Of a stretch of DNA of 64,000 bases, positions 30,101-33,551 are shown piece after piece. The stretch is from Trichobilharzia szidati (Eukaryota; Platyhelminthes; Trematoda; Strigeidida; Schistosomatidae): NCBI GenBank assembly GCA_944472155.2, contig OX235279.1:178601868-178665867 (forward strand), given 5' to 3'. Numbering within the stretch: position 1 is the first letter of the stretch; each line of letters opens with the position of its first letter. Both the position numbers and the translations under genes were made by a program. Below the pieces are notes generated by a model. It ran no database searches and had not been told where the DNA came from. It saw only the letters and a program-made list of their open reading frames with translations.

Positions 30101-32038
30101 GGGCGTCTTACATAGCCTCTCCTGAGGAAGTCCTACTCACTGCCTTCACGTGGCGGGGGGTTTTTCACCAAAGTGAGAGGACGAAAGCGGATGCCCGGCG
30201 CTCTTCACCGGGTTGACTGTCCATTGGATGACAGTCTAGGGGAGATGGCTAAACCCTGATTTCAAACCTCCAACGACTGGCGTATGAAGCTCACTGGAGC
30301 TCACCGGCAGACGTATGGACAAAGGGCTTGTTGGATGTCCTGGATATCTGGCCCCATTCAAAAAGGCGTATGAACCGAACTCCGGTCACCGGCTGCCAAT
30401 GGATAGTGGACTCCCTACTCCACTCCTACTGCCTTGCAGGTCACACTTGGTTGTGTAAAGGCTAGAGCTGCACTCTCAAACAAATGGCCGAGCGATTCTG
30501 GGGACATCACTCGTACCAAATTCCCATGAAACTTCATGAACTCTCTTACAAACGAAGATCGCCGCGCCTGGGCAGCGATGATTCGAGATGTTCATCAAGC
30601 CGGCTCATCCTCCCGTAGGAGATAGCCGAAGTAAAGTGAAGTACACACCCTACCTTCTCTAGAGTGGGAATCAAGTTGAGTGTGGAGGGCATCATATAAA
30701 CTGGAGAAAATGAAGGCTTCTAGGTAATCGTGGAGCTATCTATAAGTGACTGCAGAGAACAAAGCAAAGTGGTGATGTGCGTCGGCTGAAGCCTTGTGGT
30801 ACACTTGGAAAAGAATCAAATCCCTTTAAATTAACACTTGTTGATTATGATTACTATTATTATTATTTCATACATTTTTTCCCCTTAATGAATTTAAACA
30901 AAGCAACAACTACAGATTTAGCGGAATAAAATGGTACCATATTTTATTTCGTCGCCTTCTCTTCAGCTGCTTACAGGGCAAAAACATTATTAAATGTATC
31001 TACAATAACAATTTAACATACTTACACAGAGTTCATTTTAAACAGAGATCAATCGATCAATATACACATACACTAATAATATATACAAATATATATATAT
31101 ATATATATGCATTCTTGAACACAATTCCGAGCAATAATAATCATACAAAATGAAAACTTTTCAGTATCTCGCATTAAGATGAAAAATATCCAGTTACCAG
31201 GGCTTTTGGTTCCAAGTTAAACTGCAAACTGACTCATCATTTAGAAACAGCATTCAAAACTGGAAAGTACTGGAGAGCTATTCCACCGCAGTTTGAGACT
31301 CTTCAACGGCAGACACCTACACGACCTCACCGGGGATCGAACTGACAGTCTACAAGGTATTACGAGAATAAGCTCGTTAATCAATCAGCGATTGCAACCT
31401 AATCTAGTCGAATTCGCCAGCCAATGTCTTCGGTGAGCTTTTTCCCTCACACCCGACCTGGTGGATCGTCTGATCACGCCTGCTCACTAGAACCCCAGTC
31501 AACCTCCTTCTGTTGTCAGTCAGTCAGCCAGTCACTAGTGGGCATCAGGTTAATTTACAAGTGTTAGTATGCAGGGATACTATTCGTTTTATCAAACTTG
31601 AATTCATAATATAATAATAATCAATTATATATAGTACCCAAGTTTTGTGCATATATATTAATTTTTCCCCTTAAATTTTTCGTTTTTCTTTTTCTTTCCT
31701 TTCAAAAGTTTAGTCAGACAGCATTGAATATAGCTCATCAGTTAGCTAAACAGTTATCCGATGAACAATCGGTCGCTACTAGGCATTTATACGTCAAAGG
31801 TCGACCTTTACGTTCGTCTCATTTGATGATGCATAGCAATAATGATACTGATCGATATAAATATGCATGTCTTCAACTCTTGCCTACATCATCAGCTAAT
31901 ACAACGACAACAACAGCAACAACAACGACAACTGGAGATGAAGTAGCGCCAATGAATCCTTCAGATTGGAAACAGTATCATGATTTATTATGTGACTGTG
32001 TCAATTCAGTTCAAATGAATTACTCCAATGAAGGCTGA
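1710..32038 (+). CDS. AARS2: Mitochondrial-type alanyl-tRNA synthetase, C-terminal half (7 exons, 5' part outside window)
   Basis: Exons are 1710-1957, 9642-9815, 13563-13856, 15631-15858, 19232-19612, 29136-29225 and 31709-32038 (stop TGA). All internal junctions are phase 0 with AG/GT borders; the first exon starts two bases into a codon, so coding exons continue upstream. AlaRS charges tRNA-Ala and clears mischarged Ser/Gly through its editing domain. What is seen: the FFTSSGGQ segment equivalent to the family's FYAEQGGQ, an HTGQH (HxxxH) motif, an ELCCGTH (CxxxH) motif, and then the helical and C-Ala-like part. The LCCGTH form is that of mitochondrial AARS2, whereas the cytosolic enzyme has FCGGTH, so I favour the mitochondrial enzyme; this was judged from memory of the family. 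The catalytic domain is not in the window. The introns, up to 9.5 kb long, are filled with transposons. Confidence 0.85.
2200..2283 (-). repeat. tRNA-derived SINE head (partial)
   Basis: In reverse complement it reads as a tRNA-like head with an A box (GGCACAGTGGTTAGGAC) and a B box (GCTTCGATCCC). It lacks the usual body, so it is a truncated or different subfamily member. Confidence 0.6.
2284..3132 (+). mobile_element. RTE-like retrotransposon fragment (decayed)
   Basis: The start encodes DLLPGNNLVDLEYGDDTVFLGEDV, the RT motif-C region with YGDD in place of YADD. 2480-2780 and 2860-3125 carry the downstream coding and 3' tail sequence of the same family with many stops. The tail continues at 4203 beyond the Merlin element. 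Confidence 0.65.
3134..4200 (-). mobile_element. Merlin DNA transposon inserted in an RTE tail
   Basis: The transposase pseudogene lies between short inverted repeats: ATAGAGTCCCA at 3139-3149 and TGGGACTCTAT at 4187-4197. The RTE 3' tail appears to stop at about 3105-3130 and resume at about 4203 (AATGGCTGGAGACTG). No clean 8-9 bp target duplication was found, so the exact ends are provisional. Confidence 0.6.
3329..4145 (-). pseudogene. Merlin-family (ISXO2-like) transposase, one frameshift
   Basis: Two overlapping frames on the minus strand, 4145-3762 and 3769-3329, make up one transposase interrupted by a 1-base shift. Seen: HIDETVLIKKKYNRGR, WVLGIYD, LPGTTIHQDEWAVY, YIHHRVNHSDDFVDP and HTNSIEGFWGRLK. 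These are hallmarks of the ISXO2-like transposase fold used by Merlin elements, known from schistosomes. The first Asp (HIDE), second Asp (QDEW) and the Glu of NSIEGFW are kept. The N-terminal part has Cys and His residues that could bind zinc. A zero-shift reading would need splicing instead; no good splice sites were seen. Confidence 0.8.
4203..4385 (+). mobile_element. RTE-like 3' tail (continuation after Merlin)
   Basis: TGGCTGGAGACTGTTGGTGA and GGCGCAGTTACATCCACTC match the 3' tails at 14755-14830 and 53500-53590. It completes the fragment broken by the Merlin insertion. Confidence 0.6.
4450..4645 (+). repeat. Sm-alpha-like repeat with hammerhead remnant
   Basis: A weak tRNA-like head is followed by CTGATGAATAGTCCCAGGAC (4589-4608), which resembles the hammerhead core CTGATGA plus stem-II bases AGTCC/GGAC. 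The expected GAAA is changed, so it is probably inactive. Confidence 0.4.
4670..5690 (+). mobile_element. Penelope-like element fragment (RT end plus GIY-YIG region)
   Basis: Broken frames on the plus strand. 4718-4999 reads IICDKNCDLNDILKVF and GKIFFLDVLLTRRADGSLKK (the late RT/thumb region of Penelope-like elements). 5204-5400 reads SMCIYMFTCSYGARNIGRSS and RVREDFPVWLSKGE, the GIY-YIG endonuclease region with its Arg. Several frameshifts and stops separate the parts, so no intact protein remains. Confidence 0.75.
5866..5905. repeat. (TA)n microsatellite
   Basis: About 40 bp of alternating TA with one G interruption, in an AARS2 intron. Confidence 0.95.
6119..6154. repeat. (TA)n microsatellite
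   Basis: A pure AT dinucleotide run of about 36 bp. Confidence 0.95.
6480..6760 (+). repeat. Sm-alpha-like repeat with tRNA-like head and hammerhead remnant
   Basis: The tRNA-like head (about 6571-6640) has an A box (AGTGGCTGAATGG) and a B box (GGGTTCGAACCC). Then CCGATGATTCCCAAACTAGA followed by GTGAAAC (6652-6678) lies where the CTGATGA...GAAAC hammerhead core of schistosome Sm-alpha repeats should be, followed by the cleavage-side GTGTCCAGTACTCC. The core carries substitutions. Confidence 0.6.
6785..7680 (-). mobile_element. Decayed non-LTR element of the WRWIGHT-tail family
   Basis: The minus strand contains LQELKDLQAKSNMLTEQTRF, matching the HKLEDMQAKSNKLAEE segment at 10893-11150, plus the family's 3' tail. 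Many stops. Older and more diverged than the copies at 10.2 and 12.2 kb. Confidence 0.5.
7752..8237 (-). mobile_element. WRWIGHT-family non-LTR element, 3' part
   Basis: In reverse complement this is the 3' part of a non-LTR element (KQINQEPIVHNMYGKWR and RPAGQKQLATRNSGNK). It is interrupted at 8238 by a repeat and resumes at 8695. The 3' end is at the left (AAGGGAATGATAAATAAATA). Confidence 0.6.
8238..8692. mobile_element. Repeat of 455 bp with about 38-bp terminal inverted repeats
   Basis: The left end, CCATTATGGATAAGATTTTA, is the inverted complement of the right end (TAAAATCTTATCTATAATGG), and the match runs on into TTTGATAAATCACAC. The interior (CGTTTCGAGCACAACTTATT) resembles 18600-18730 upstream of a Penelope-like ORF, so this may be a Penelope-derived terminal repeat rather than a MITE. 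The right end also matches bases 1-60 of the window. Confidence 0.6.
8695..9160 (-). mobile_element. WRWIGHT-family non-LTR element, upstream part
   Basis: Frames on the minus strand read DDLCLMSHKLEGLQMKADEL and LQMDIEKTEVMKITNE, and then RQGCLLI (RT motif B). The piece is collinear with 7752-8237 across the inserted repeat. Confidence 0.65.
9161..9545 (-). mobile_element. RTE-like 5' region relic
   Basis: CTAACCGCTATCC through AAGCCCGACCACCACG (about 9398-9530) repeats at 24412-24545 next to the nearly complete RTE-like element. GC-richer than its surroundings. No coding frame recognised. Confidence 0.5.
9642..9815 (+). CDS. AARS2: AARS2 exon b
   Basis: 58 codons between ...TTTTTAG and AAA|GTGAGT, phase 0 at both ends. 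The product ends in NLCFNQPFTLSIDK, which leads straight into ERRYNLMCSHTGQH of the next exon. This is the position where AlaRS proteins read GDxVxxxVD-xxRR. Confidence 0.8.
9935..10195 (+). mobile_element. RTE-like 3' tail fragment
   Basis: TACGTGTTACGCATTCCGGC, GTAGGAAGGTGTAGACTGC and CAATGGAGCAGTTGCACTC match the 3' tails of the RTE copies at 14.5 and 53.4 kb. 5'-truncated and decayed. Confidence 0.6.
10245..11150 (-). mobile_element. WRWIGHT-family non-LTR element, 3' third
   Basis: Minus-strand frames read MKLPHCVQETKLEKR, HKLEDMQAKSNKLAEEASK, DEDIKARIGKARQAFISLKS, NVKSVLLYGSETC, then the tail (EMEMDWPHSE). This is the post-catalytic part of a reverse transcriptase ORF, frameshifted. 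The 3' end is a short ATT-rich run at 10250. Confidence 0.7.
11151..11904. other. Intronic sequence without recognised feature
   Basis: AARS2 intron b. No exon, RNA gene or repeat family recognised. Confidence 0.5.
11905..12145 (-). repeat. tRNA-derived SINE, full length
   Basis: In reverse complement it starts GTGCGTCGGCGGCACAGCGG (A box), has GGGATTCGATCCCCGG (B box), then a conserved body and a 3' end near GGGAACGTGAAGGAATG. The same layout appears at 29484, 33205 and 51795. Confidence 0.75.
12245..13140 (-). mobile_element. WRWIGHT-family non-LTR element, 3' third
   Basis: The minus strand reads HPEDLDFTDDLCLMSHKIED, LQVNIDKTEVVKITNQ, NLEEV.. and the tail SILKIRWPERTRTNKKLWEQ, with stops. 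It contains the FTDD form of RT motif C. The 3' end has an AATAATAATA tail at about 12255. Confidence 0.7.
13150..13500 (+). mobile_element. WRWIGHT-family 3' tail, inverted relative to 12245-13140
   Basis: The plus strand carries GATGGGGATTGGATACACAC, CTCGAGTGGAACCCC and GAAGCGCTATGTCCCACTCG, the family tail. It lies head-to-head with the previous copy and ends 60 bp before AARS2 exon c. Confidence 0.6.
13563..13856 (+). CDS. AARS2: AARS2 exon c (HxxxH editing-site motif)
   Basis: 98 codons between TTTCCAG and AAA|GTGAGT. It carries HTGQH at 13590-13604, the first pair of zinc/editing-site ligands of AlaRS, followed by the helical part of the editing domain. It ends in KATK, which joins IKEVRYFPWEEY of the next exon. 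Confidence 0.88.
14030..14416 (+). mobile_element. Older RTE-like fragment, 5' piece
   Basis: Encodes GFRPGRGR, VRQRCPLSLFLFNFISDVLV (RT motif B) and DLLPSRNLVHL, then stops abruptly at the insertion site of the next element. It continues at 15016. Confidence 0.7.
14417..15015 (+). mobile_element. Younger 5'-truncated RTE-like insertion
   Basis: Starts within the C-terminal coding part (GTCTGCGTTCTATCTCTCG), carries the family tail (AGGAAGGTGTAGACTTCCTG) and ends at the typical 3' terminus GTCGAAAACAGACAGACAG. It sits inside the YADD region of an older copy. Confidence 0.7.
15016..15550 (+). mobile_element. Older RTE-like fragment, 3' piece
   Basis: Begins EYVDDAVILGEDVDKTQCL, the RT motif-C region whose upstream half lies at 14416. 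It then runs through a decayed C-terminal region and tail (CCTTGTAGGGTGGGCTCTTC). Ends about 80 bp before AARS2 exon d. Confidence 0.7.
15631..15858 (+). CDS. AARS2: AARS2 exon d (CxxxH editing-site motif)
   Basis: 76 codons from an ACTAAG acceptor to GAA|GTAAGC. It carries EKVRTVCIG (family: DPVRVVSIG) and ELCCGTH, with the Cys-Cys-Gly-Thr-His motif at 15772-15786. The Cys and His complete the four metal ligands with exon c. The acceptor was chosen because it keeps phase and the family alignment; a second AAAAG five bases on would break the frame. Confidence 0.87.
16150..17068 (-). mobile_element. Penelope-like element, 3' part with terminal repeat
   Basis: The minus-strand frame 17068-16697 reads KKPLYIRLQFMGDIPSE, and 16742-16392 reads GVESYIGRCSRNLIFRAREH, the GIY-YIG domain (ESYIG then R..EH). 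To the left, 16150-16350 matches the terminal repeat at 47640-47770. One frameshift separates the two frames. Confidence 0.75.
17090..17660 (+). repeat. Unknown element tail shared with 48115-48650
   Basis: A short open frame ends in RSDSQVKYIGRV-stop and lines up with the frame at 48119-48310. Conserved non-coding sequence follows (AATAAGAAATCTAG). Family not recognised. Confidence 0.5.
17953..18585 (-). mobile_element. Penelope-like element C-terminal ORF (210 aa, intact frame)
   Basis: A continuous minus-strand frame of 210 residues: EEELNFLKETFIQNGYPSRF, DLLSDVLRR, then TTSMCIYQFTCCCGARYIGR (GIY-YIG with the Cys-rich CCCG insert), RVKEHYPAWLQKG and IIEHLVNTGH. It ends ELCIQKKIIQPLLLSW. 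This is the region between the RT and the end of a Penelope-like polyprotein. The RT part itself is absent, so it is 5'-truncated, but this copy is the best preserved in the window. Confidence 0.8.
18586..18745 (-). repeat. Penelope-associated upstream sequence
   Basis: The reverse complement contains CACACAGTG, CTTCGAACACAACCCGTTAT and ACTGTTCATAATCAT, matching the interior of the 8238-8692 repeat. Confidence 0.5.
18905..19085 (-). repeat. Sm-alpha-like repeat relic
   Basis: The reverse complement contains TTGGCATTGGCTGGCGGTCA and TTTTGGGTTCTACCC, the family's opening block and a degenerate B box. Lies about 150 bp before AARS2 exon e. Confidence 0.4.
19232..19612 (+). CDS. AARS2: AARS2 exon e (helical linker)
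   Basis: 127 codons between CTCCTCTAG and GAA|GTAAGT. It begins FTCIFGHLAKSAHQRANTLI, aligning with the RRIxAVTGxxAxxA helix that follows the editing domain in AlaRS, and it is rich in charged helical residues. Starting at the nearer ATTTAG site instead would break the frame from exon d. Confidence 0.82.
19613..20140. other. Intronic sequence without recognised feature
   Basis: AARS2 intron e start; AT-rich, with a short CA run near 20093. No feature I can support. Confidence 0.5.
20140..20395 (+). repeat. Sm-alpha-like repeat
   Basis: Contains GATGACATTAGCCAGCGGTC, a tRNA-like head (20290-20360) and a B box (GAGTTCGAATTTTGATGGG), collinear with 6480-6650. The hammerhead part is cut by the RTE tail that follows. 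Confidence 0.5.
20396..20694 (-). mobile_element. RTE-like 3' tail fragment
   Basis: The reverse complement is the full 3' tail of the RTE family, ending at 20396 in the typical GTCGAATACAGACAGAC terminus; 5'-truncated at about 20694. Confidence 0.7.
20900..21208 (-). pseudogene. RTE-like C-terminal end in shifted frame
   Basis: Reads RRRGQPMTWRRGMKDFCARL, ASVGVSRLPGWGLRDSSNRW and LETLSDMAKNRNQWR, the usual end of this polyprotein. It overlaps the main RT frame, so one indel lies between about 21060 and 21150. Confidence 0.75.
21054..22532 (-). pseudogene. RTE-like reverse transcriptase (frame-broken)
   Basis: 492 residues: KRHKAPGPDKLPPALF, AGFRSGRGCIDHVFTLRQLL, motif A VVFLDITAAFDSLDR, motif B NSGVRQGCPISPFLFNFAID, motif C DLEYADDIVLL, then YLGSCVSAGGG and LRWLGHVLRMSSQR. 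The catalytic Asp residues of motifs A and C are intact. The coding sequence continues upstream without an ATG from the endonuclease frame. At the 3' end it shifts near 21120 into another frame (GRRRGQPMTWRRGMKDFCAR, down to 20900), which carries the normal C-terminus. Confidence 0.85.
22549..23949 (-). CDS. RTE-like apurinic endonuclease domain
   Basis: 466 residues from ATG. Motifs of the exonuclease/endonuclease/phosphatase fold are in order: KLATYNVRTL (about residue 19), ISETRIQD (52), VVLAGDLNAQVG (about 177), TQIDHIAVSF and DSDHELVCAKF (about 276). The catalytic Asn, Glu, Asp-Asn and Asp-His residues are present. This domain nicks the target DNA to prime reverse transcription. The frame stops at AEHFGKV, but the RT frame continues the same protein one base out of register, so this is the N-terminal half of a single polyprotein. 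Confidence 0.85.
   Translation of the reverse strand: MVVPNVTSNTDILKPRAAFKLATYNVRTLMQIGQQVGLARTLESLAIDVCCISETRIQDPSEVLRLSSSSGSSSSMYHLRLSRDPVASASGVAGVGVALSSRAEAALLDWIPINSRLCAVRLEGYTKVRSSRPDRRCLFVVSAYAPTDCSPDEMKDEFYYQLSDLLKQAGRRDIVVLAGDLNAQVGRLSSEESRLGGQWGLHGRRSDNGDRLLQLCADHNLFLASTNFRHSHRRSATWRPPSAKQAWTQIDHIAVSFRWRGCIQDCRSFWSTCLDSDHELVCAKFVLRFGGVRKNRRLSVDVSKLVAPATSLKYQNELKTMLASNPPNSLDEHWLHVQGAMQKASVAACGMKECSANNHWVSASSLQLMDERRSIPAGSEYNNQRKALTRKIRQCLRKDREAWWSERAYEMESAAASGNSRKLFQFIRATGSKKQGVSETVCEADGTPITSLKRHLERWAEHFGKV
24412..24545 (-). repeat. RTE 5'-region repeat (shared with 9398-9530)
   Basis: CCGCTATCCAGAAAACCTCC to CCCGACCACCACGACAAGG, a copy of the 9.4-kb block; joins the 5' end of the large RTE-like element. 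Confidence 0.55.
24546..24840 (-). mobile_element. RTE-like 3' coding fragment
   Basis: The minus frame reads MRLDIGRVLGKERKSIDEAV and KLHRLRWLGHVLSMPSHRLP. Same segment as 32445-32890. A scrap of Sm-alpha tail (GGTTCTCTAACTGATGTC) follows at 24855. Confidence 0.65.
24890..25365. other. Intronic sequence without recognised feature
   Basis: AT-rich, single copy as far as I can see. No feature supported. Confidence 0.5.
25369..26725 (+). mobile_element. RTE-like fragment related to the 33.5-43.3 kb array
   Basis: 25369-25960 is almost identical to array copies near 34815 and 40472, including CGTGTTTAACGCAGGCG. 26330-26725 carries the family's 3' tail. About 26050-26325 is an unrelated AT-rich insert. 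Confidence 0.75.
26870..29085 (+). mobile_element. CR1-like non-LTR retrotransposon fragment
   Basis: The frame 27696-28457 reads VTNWLHSYFSNRMQYTVYKG, AGVPQGAVLSPLLFSFFLHD (motif B), FVKYADDLTVSLPV (motif C), LTLNPSKYQTVNF and IKYLGVILS. These are typical of the CR1/SR1 group and unlike the RTE copies (GVRQGCPLSP). 5'-truncated, with a short ATT tail at 29070. A diverged second copy is at 43285-45570. Confidence 0.75.
29136..29225 (+). CDS. AARS2: AARS2 exon f (C-Ala-like strand segment)
   Basis: A 30-codon exon between TTTTCTCAG and CAA|GTAAGC. The product (LVLAFQQLKPSQSF then VVYHKNVAVCYF) matches the C-Ala pattern in which a helix is followed by a strand reading like ITCLCQVP. It keeps phase with both neighbours despite lying 9.5 kb after exon e. 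Confidence 0.75.
29480..29725 (+). repeat. tRNA-derived SINE, full length
   Basis: A box GGTGATACAGCGGTTAGGAC, B box GGGGTTCGATCACC, body with GGTTAGGCATGAGGCTAGCA, end GGGGAACGTGAAGGAATT and an A-rich tail. Reference copy for this family here. Confidence 0.8.
29790..30020 (+). mobile_element. WRWIGHT-family scrap
   Basis: AGAAAGAATTAGCAACACAAGGAACTCTGG resembles the family segment before the tail; very decayed. Confidence 0.35.
30020..30640 (+). mobile_element. RTE-like 5' region
   Basis: GC-rich block with AAGGCGTATGAACCG and CCGGTCACCGGCTGCCAATG, which resembles the 5' region of the element at 24.3 kb in reverse complement. No open frame of note. Confidence 0.5.
30640..30830 (+). mobile_element. 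WRWIGHT-family 3' tail scrap
   Basis: GACTGCAGAGAACAAAGCAAAGTGG and CGGCTGAAGCC match the tail at 45640-45720. Confidence 0.45.
31087..31108. repeat. (TA)n microsatellite
   Basis: About 22 bp of alternating AT. Confidence 0.9.
31200..31530 (-). repeat. Sm-alpha-like repeat with hammerhead remnant
   Basis: The reverse complement has B box AGTTCGATCCCCGG, then CTGCCGTTGAAGAGTCTCAA, ACTGCGGTGGAATAG and CTCCAGTACTTTCC, collinear with the hammerhead block at 6650-6705 but more degenerate. Lies 180 bp before the last AARS2 exon. Confidence 0.45.
31709..32038 (+). CDS. AARS2: AARS2 terminal exon g
   Basis: 109 codons plus stop, starting after TTTCAAAAG and ending in TGA at 32036-32038. It begins FSQTALNIAHQLAKQLSD. 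A run of Thr codons interrupted once by Ala (about 31897-31935) and the end SVQMNYSNEG are not typical of AlaRS, whose C-Ala domain normally contains a Gly-Gly-Lys segment that I do not see here. The C-terminus therefore looks lineage-specific or degenerate. Confidence 0.75.
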   Translation, partial: FSQTALNIAHQLAKQLSDEQSVATRHLYVKGRPLRSSHLMMHSNNDTDRYKYACLQLLPTSSANTTTTTATTTTTGDEVAPMNPSDWKQYHDLLCDCVNSVQMNYSNEG

Positions 32039-32052
32039 TTCAACGCAAAGCT

Positions 32053-32093
32053 CAATAGGATTATTATTATTATTATTATGCTATTATTATTAA
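32053..32093. repeat. (ATT)n microsatellite
   Basis: Trinucleotide run just after the AARS2 stop codon, within the likely 3' UTR. Confidence 0.9.
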
Positions 32094-32390
32094 CGGCACA
32101 ACAACGTTAGCGAAAAGCCACTGGTATATATACCTTTTACCCTAATTGATTGATATGTAAATGTGCCTTATTATTATTACTACAGTTGAAAGAGGGCAAT
32201 TGAATCCCCTCTATTCTGTTTGTAAAATCCTTTCCCTCCTCCTGCGGCTACCTGTACTCTTATATAAATAGAAATACTTATCATGAAATATACGATAGAG
32301 CGTTACCTGTCTCTTGTTACAATCGGTAGAGTGTTGTACGATTATGTAGCAAAAAGAGAGAAGTGGTGAGGTAGTGTTTAAGTGGTCTGT

Positions 32391-32930
32391 CTGTTTTCGA
32401 CATAGAACTTTGCATCGATGTGCACCAGTTCTACTTGCCATACTCTATGTAGCACACAAAGCAAGAGAAGAAAGTAAAAGAAATGCAAAATGGAGACAGT
32501 AAACAGATATATGAGGCAAAAGGAATAGCAATATCGAAGAAGAATATACTTTTATTGTAAGGCGATGACTAGGCATACGTAACACATGTCCTAACCATCT
32601 CAGTTGATGTAATTTCACAAACTCGTCGACTGATTTCCCCCCCTTACCTAGCACTCGACCGATGTCTAATCTCAATGTTGCTCACCTTATTATACCACTT
32701 CACACGGGAGATAGAACGCAGACACCTATGATCGAAGACAGCTAATCTTTTCATGTCTTCCACTCTCAATGGCCATGTTTCTCTCACAGCCATAAAGGAG
32801 GACGGAGCGGACTGCTGAGAAGTACACACGCCCTTTGGTCGATAGTCGGATATCACGTCTACGCCTGAGACGGCGTAAACTGGCATATGCGAGAATGAAT
32901 ACGAAACTGTATATATTCTTCAGAGAAGGC
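32391..32930 (-). mobile_element. 5'-truncated RTE-like element
   Basis: The minus frames 32886-32644 (MPVYAVSGVDVISDYRPKGV, LRVEDMKRLAVFDHRCLRS) and 32675-32445 (MRLDIGRVLGKGGKSVDEF) are the C-terminal RTE region. The 3' terminus at 32391 is GTCGAAAACAGACAGAC in reverse complement. Confidence 0.7.
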
Positions 32931-33204
32931 TGAATTCCTAAGGAAATTTGATTATGCCTATGACATCAGTTATATATGAAATTGTAATCATAATAAGATA
33001 ACCATGTATTCTGCAGTGATCGATAACTGGAAAGCTAACTGTGCGTGTTAATTAAACATTGGGAAAAAAGACTCACCCAGCATAACCTCTAACAAACATA
33101 ACGTTTTCTTTAGTGCTTCAACATATTCGAGAAAGTTAGAAATTTATACAATTTGACGTAGAGGAGTAGAGAAATACGCTAACATTGCACCCACCAGACT
33201 CTTA

Positions 33205-33440
33205 GCAACGCGCGTCAGTGGCACAGCGTTAGAATGCTCGCTAACCAGTCAGGTGGTTCAGTGTTCGGCCACCGACTCATACGTATACATCGCTAAGGTA
33301 GTAATAAGACTGGAAAACAGGGAAGGTTAGGCACGAGGCTAGCAAACCTAACCCCGAAAAATTAATTCCACTGCTACTGAAACTTCAAGTGTCCAGGTGT
33401 AAGATTTATTTTCCACTGGGAACGTAAAGAAATGCGAAAG
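33205..33440 (+). repeat. tRNA-derived SINE (degenerate)
   Basis: CGCGTCAGTGGCACAGCGTT head, GTGTTCGGCC degenerate B box, body GGAAGGTTAGGCACGAGGCTAGCA, end GGGAACGTAAAGAAATG. Confidence 0.7.
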
Positions 33441-33551
33441 AATATCACTGACAGATTCTCTCGTTTTACTCTGGAGCCGCAGATATATTCTCACCGCAGA
33501 ATTATTAAAATTGGCAGAAAGGTAAAGTCAAAATAACAGAGAAACCATCCC

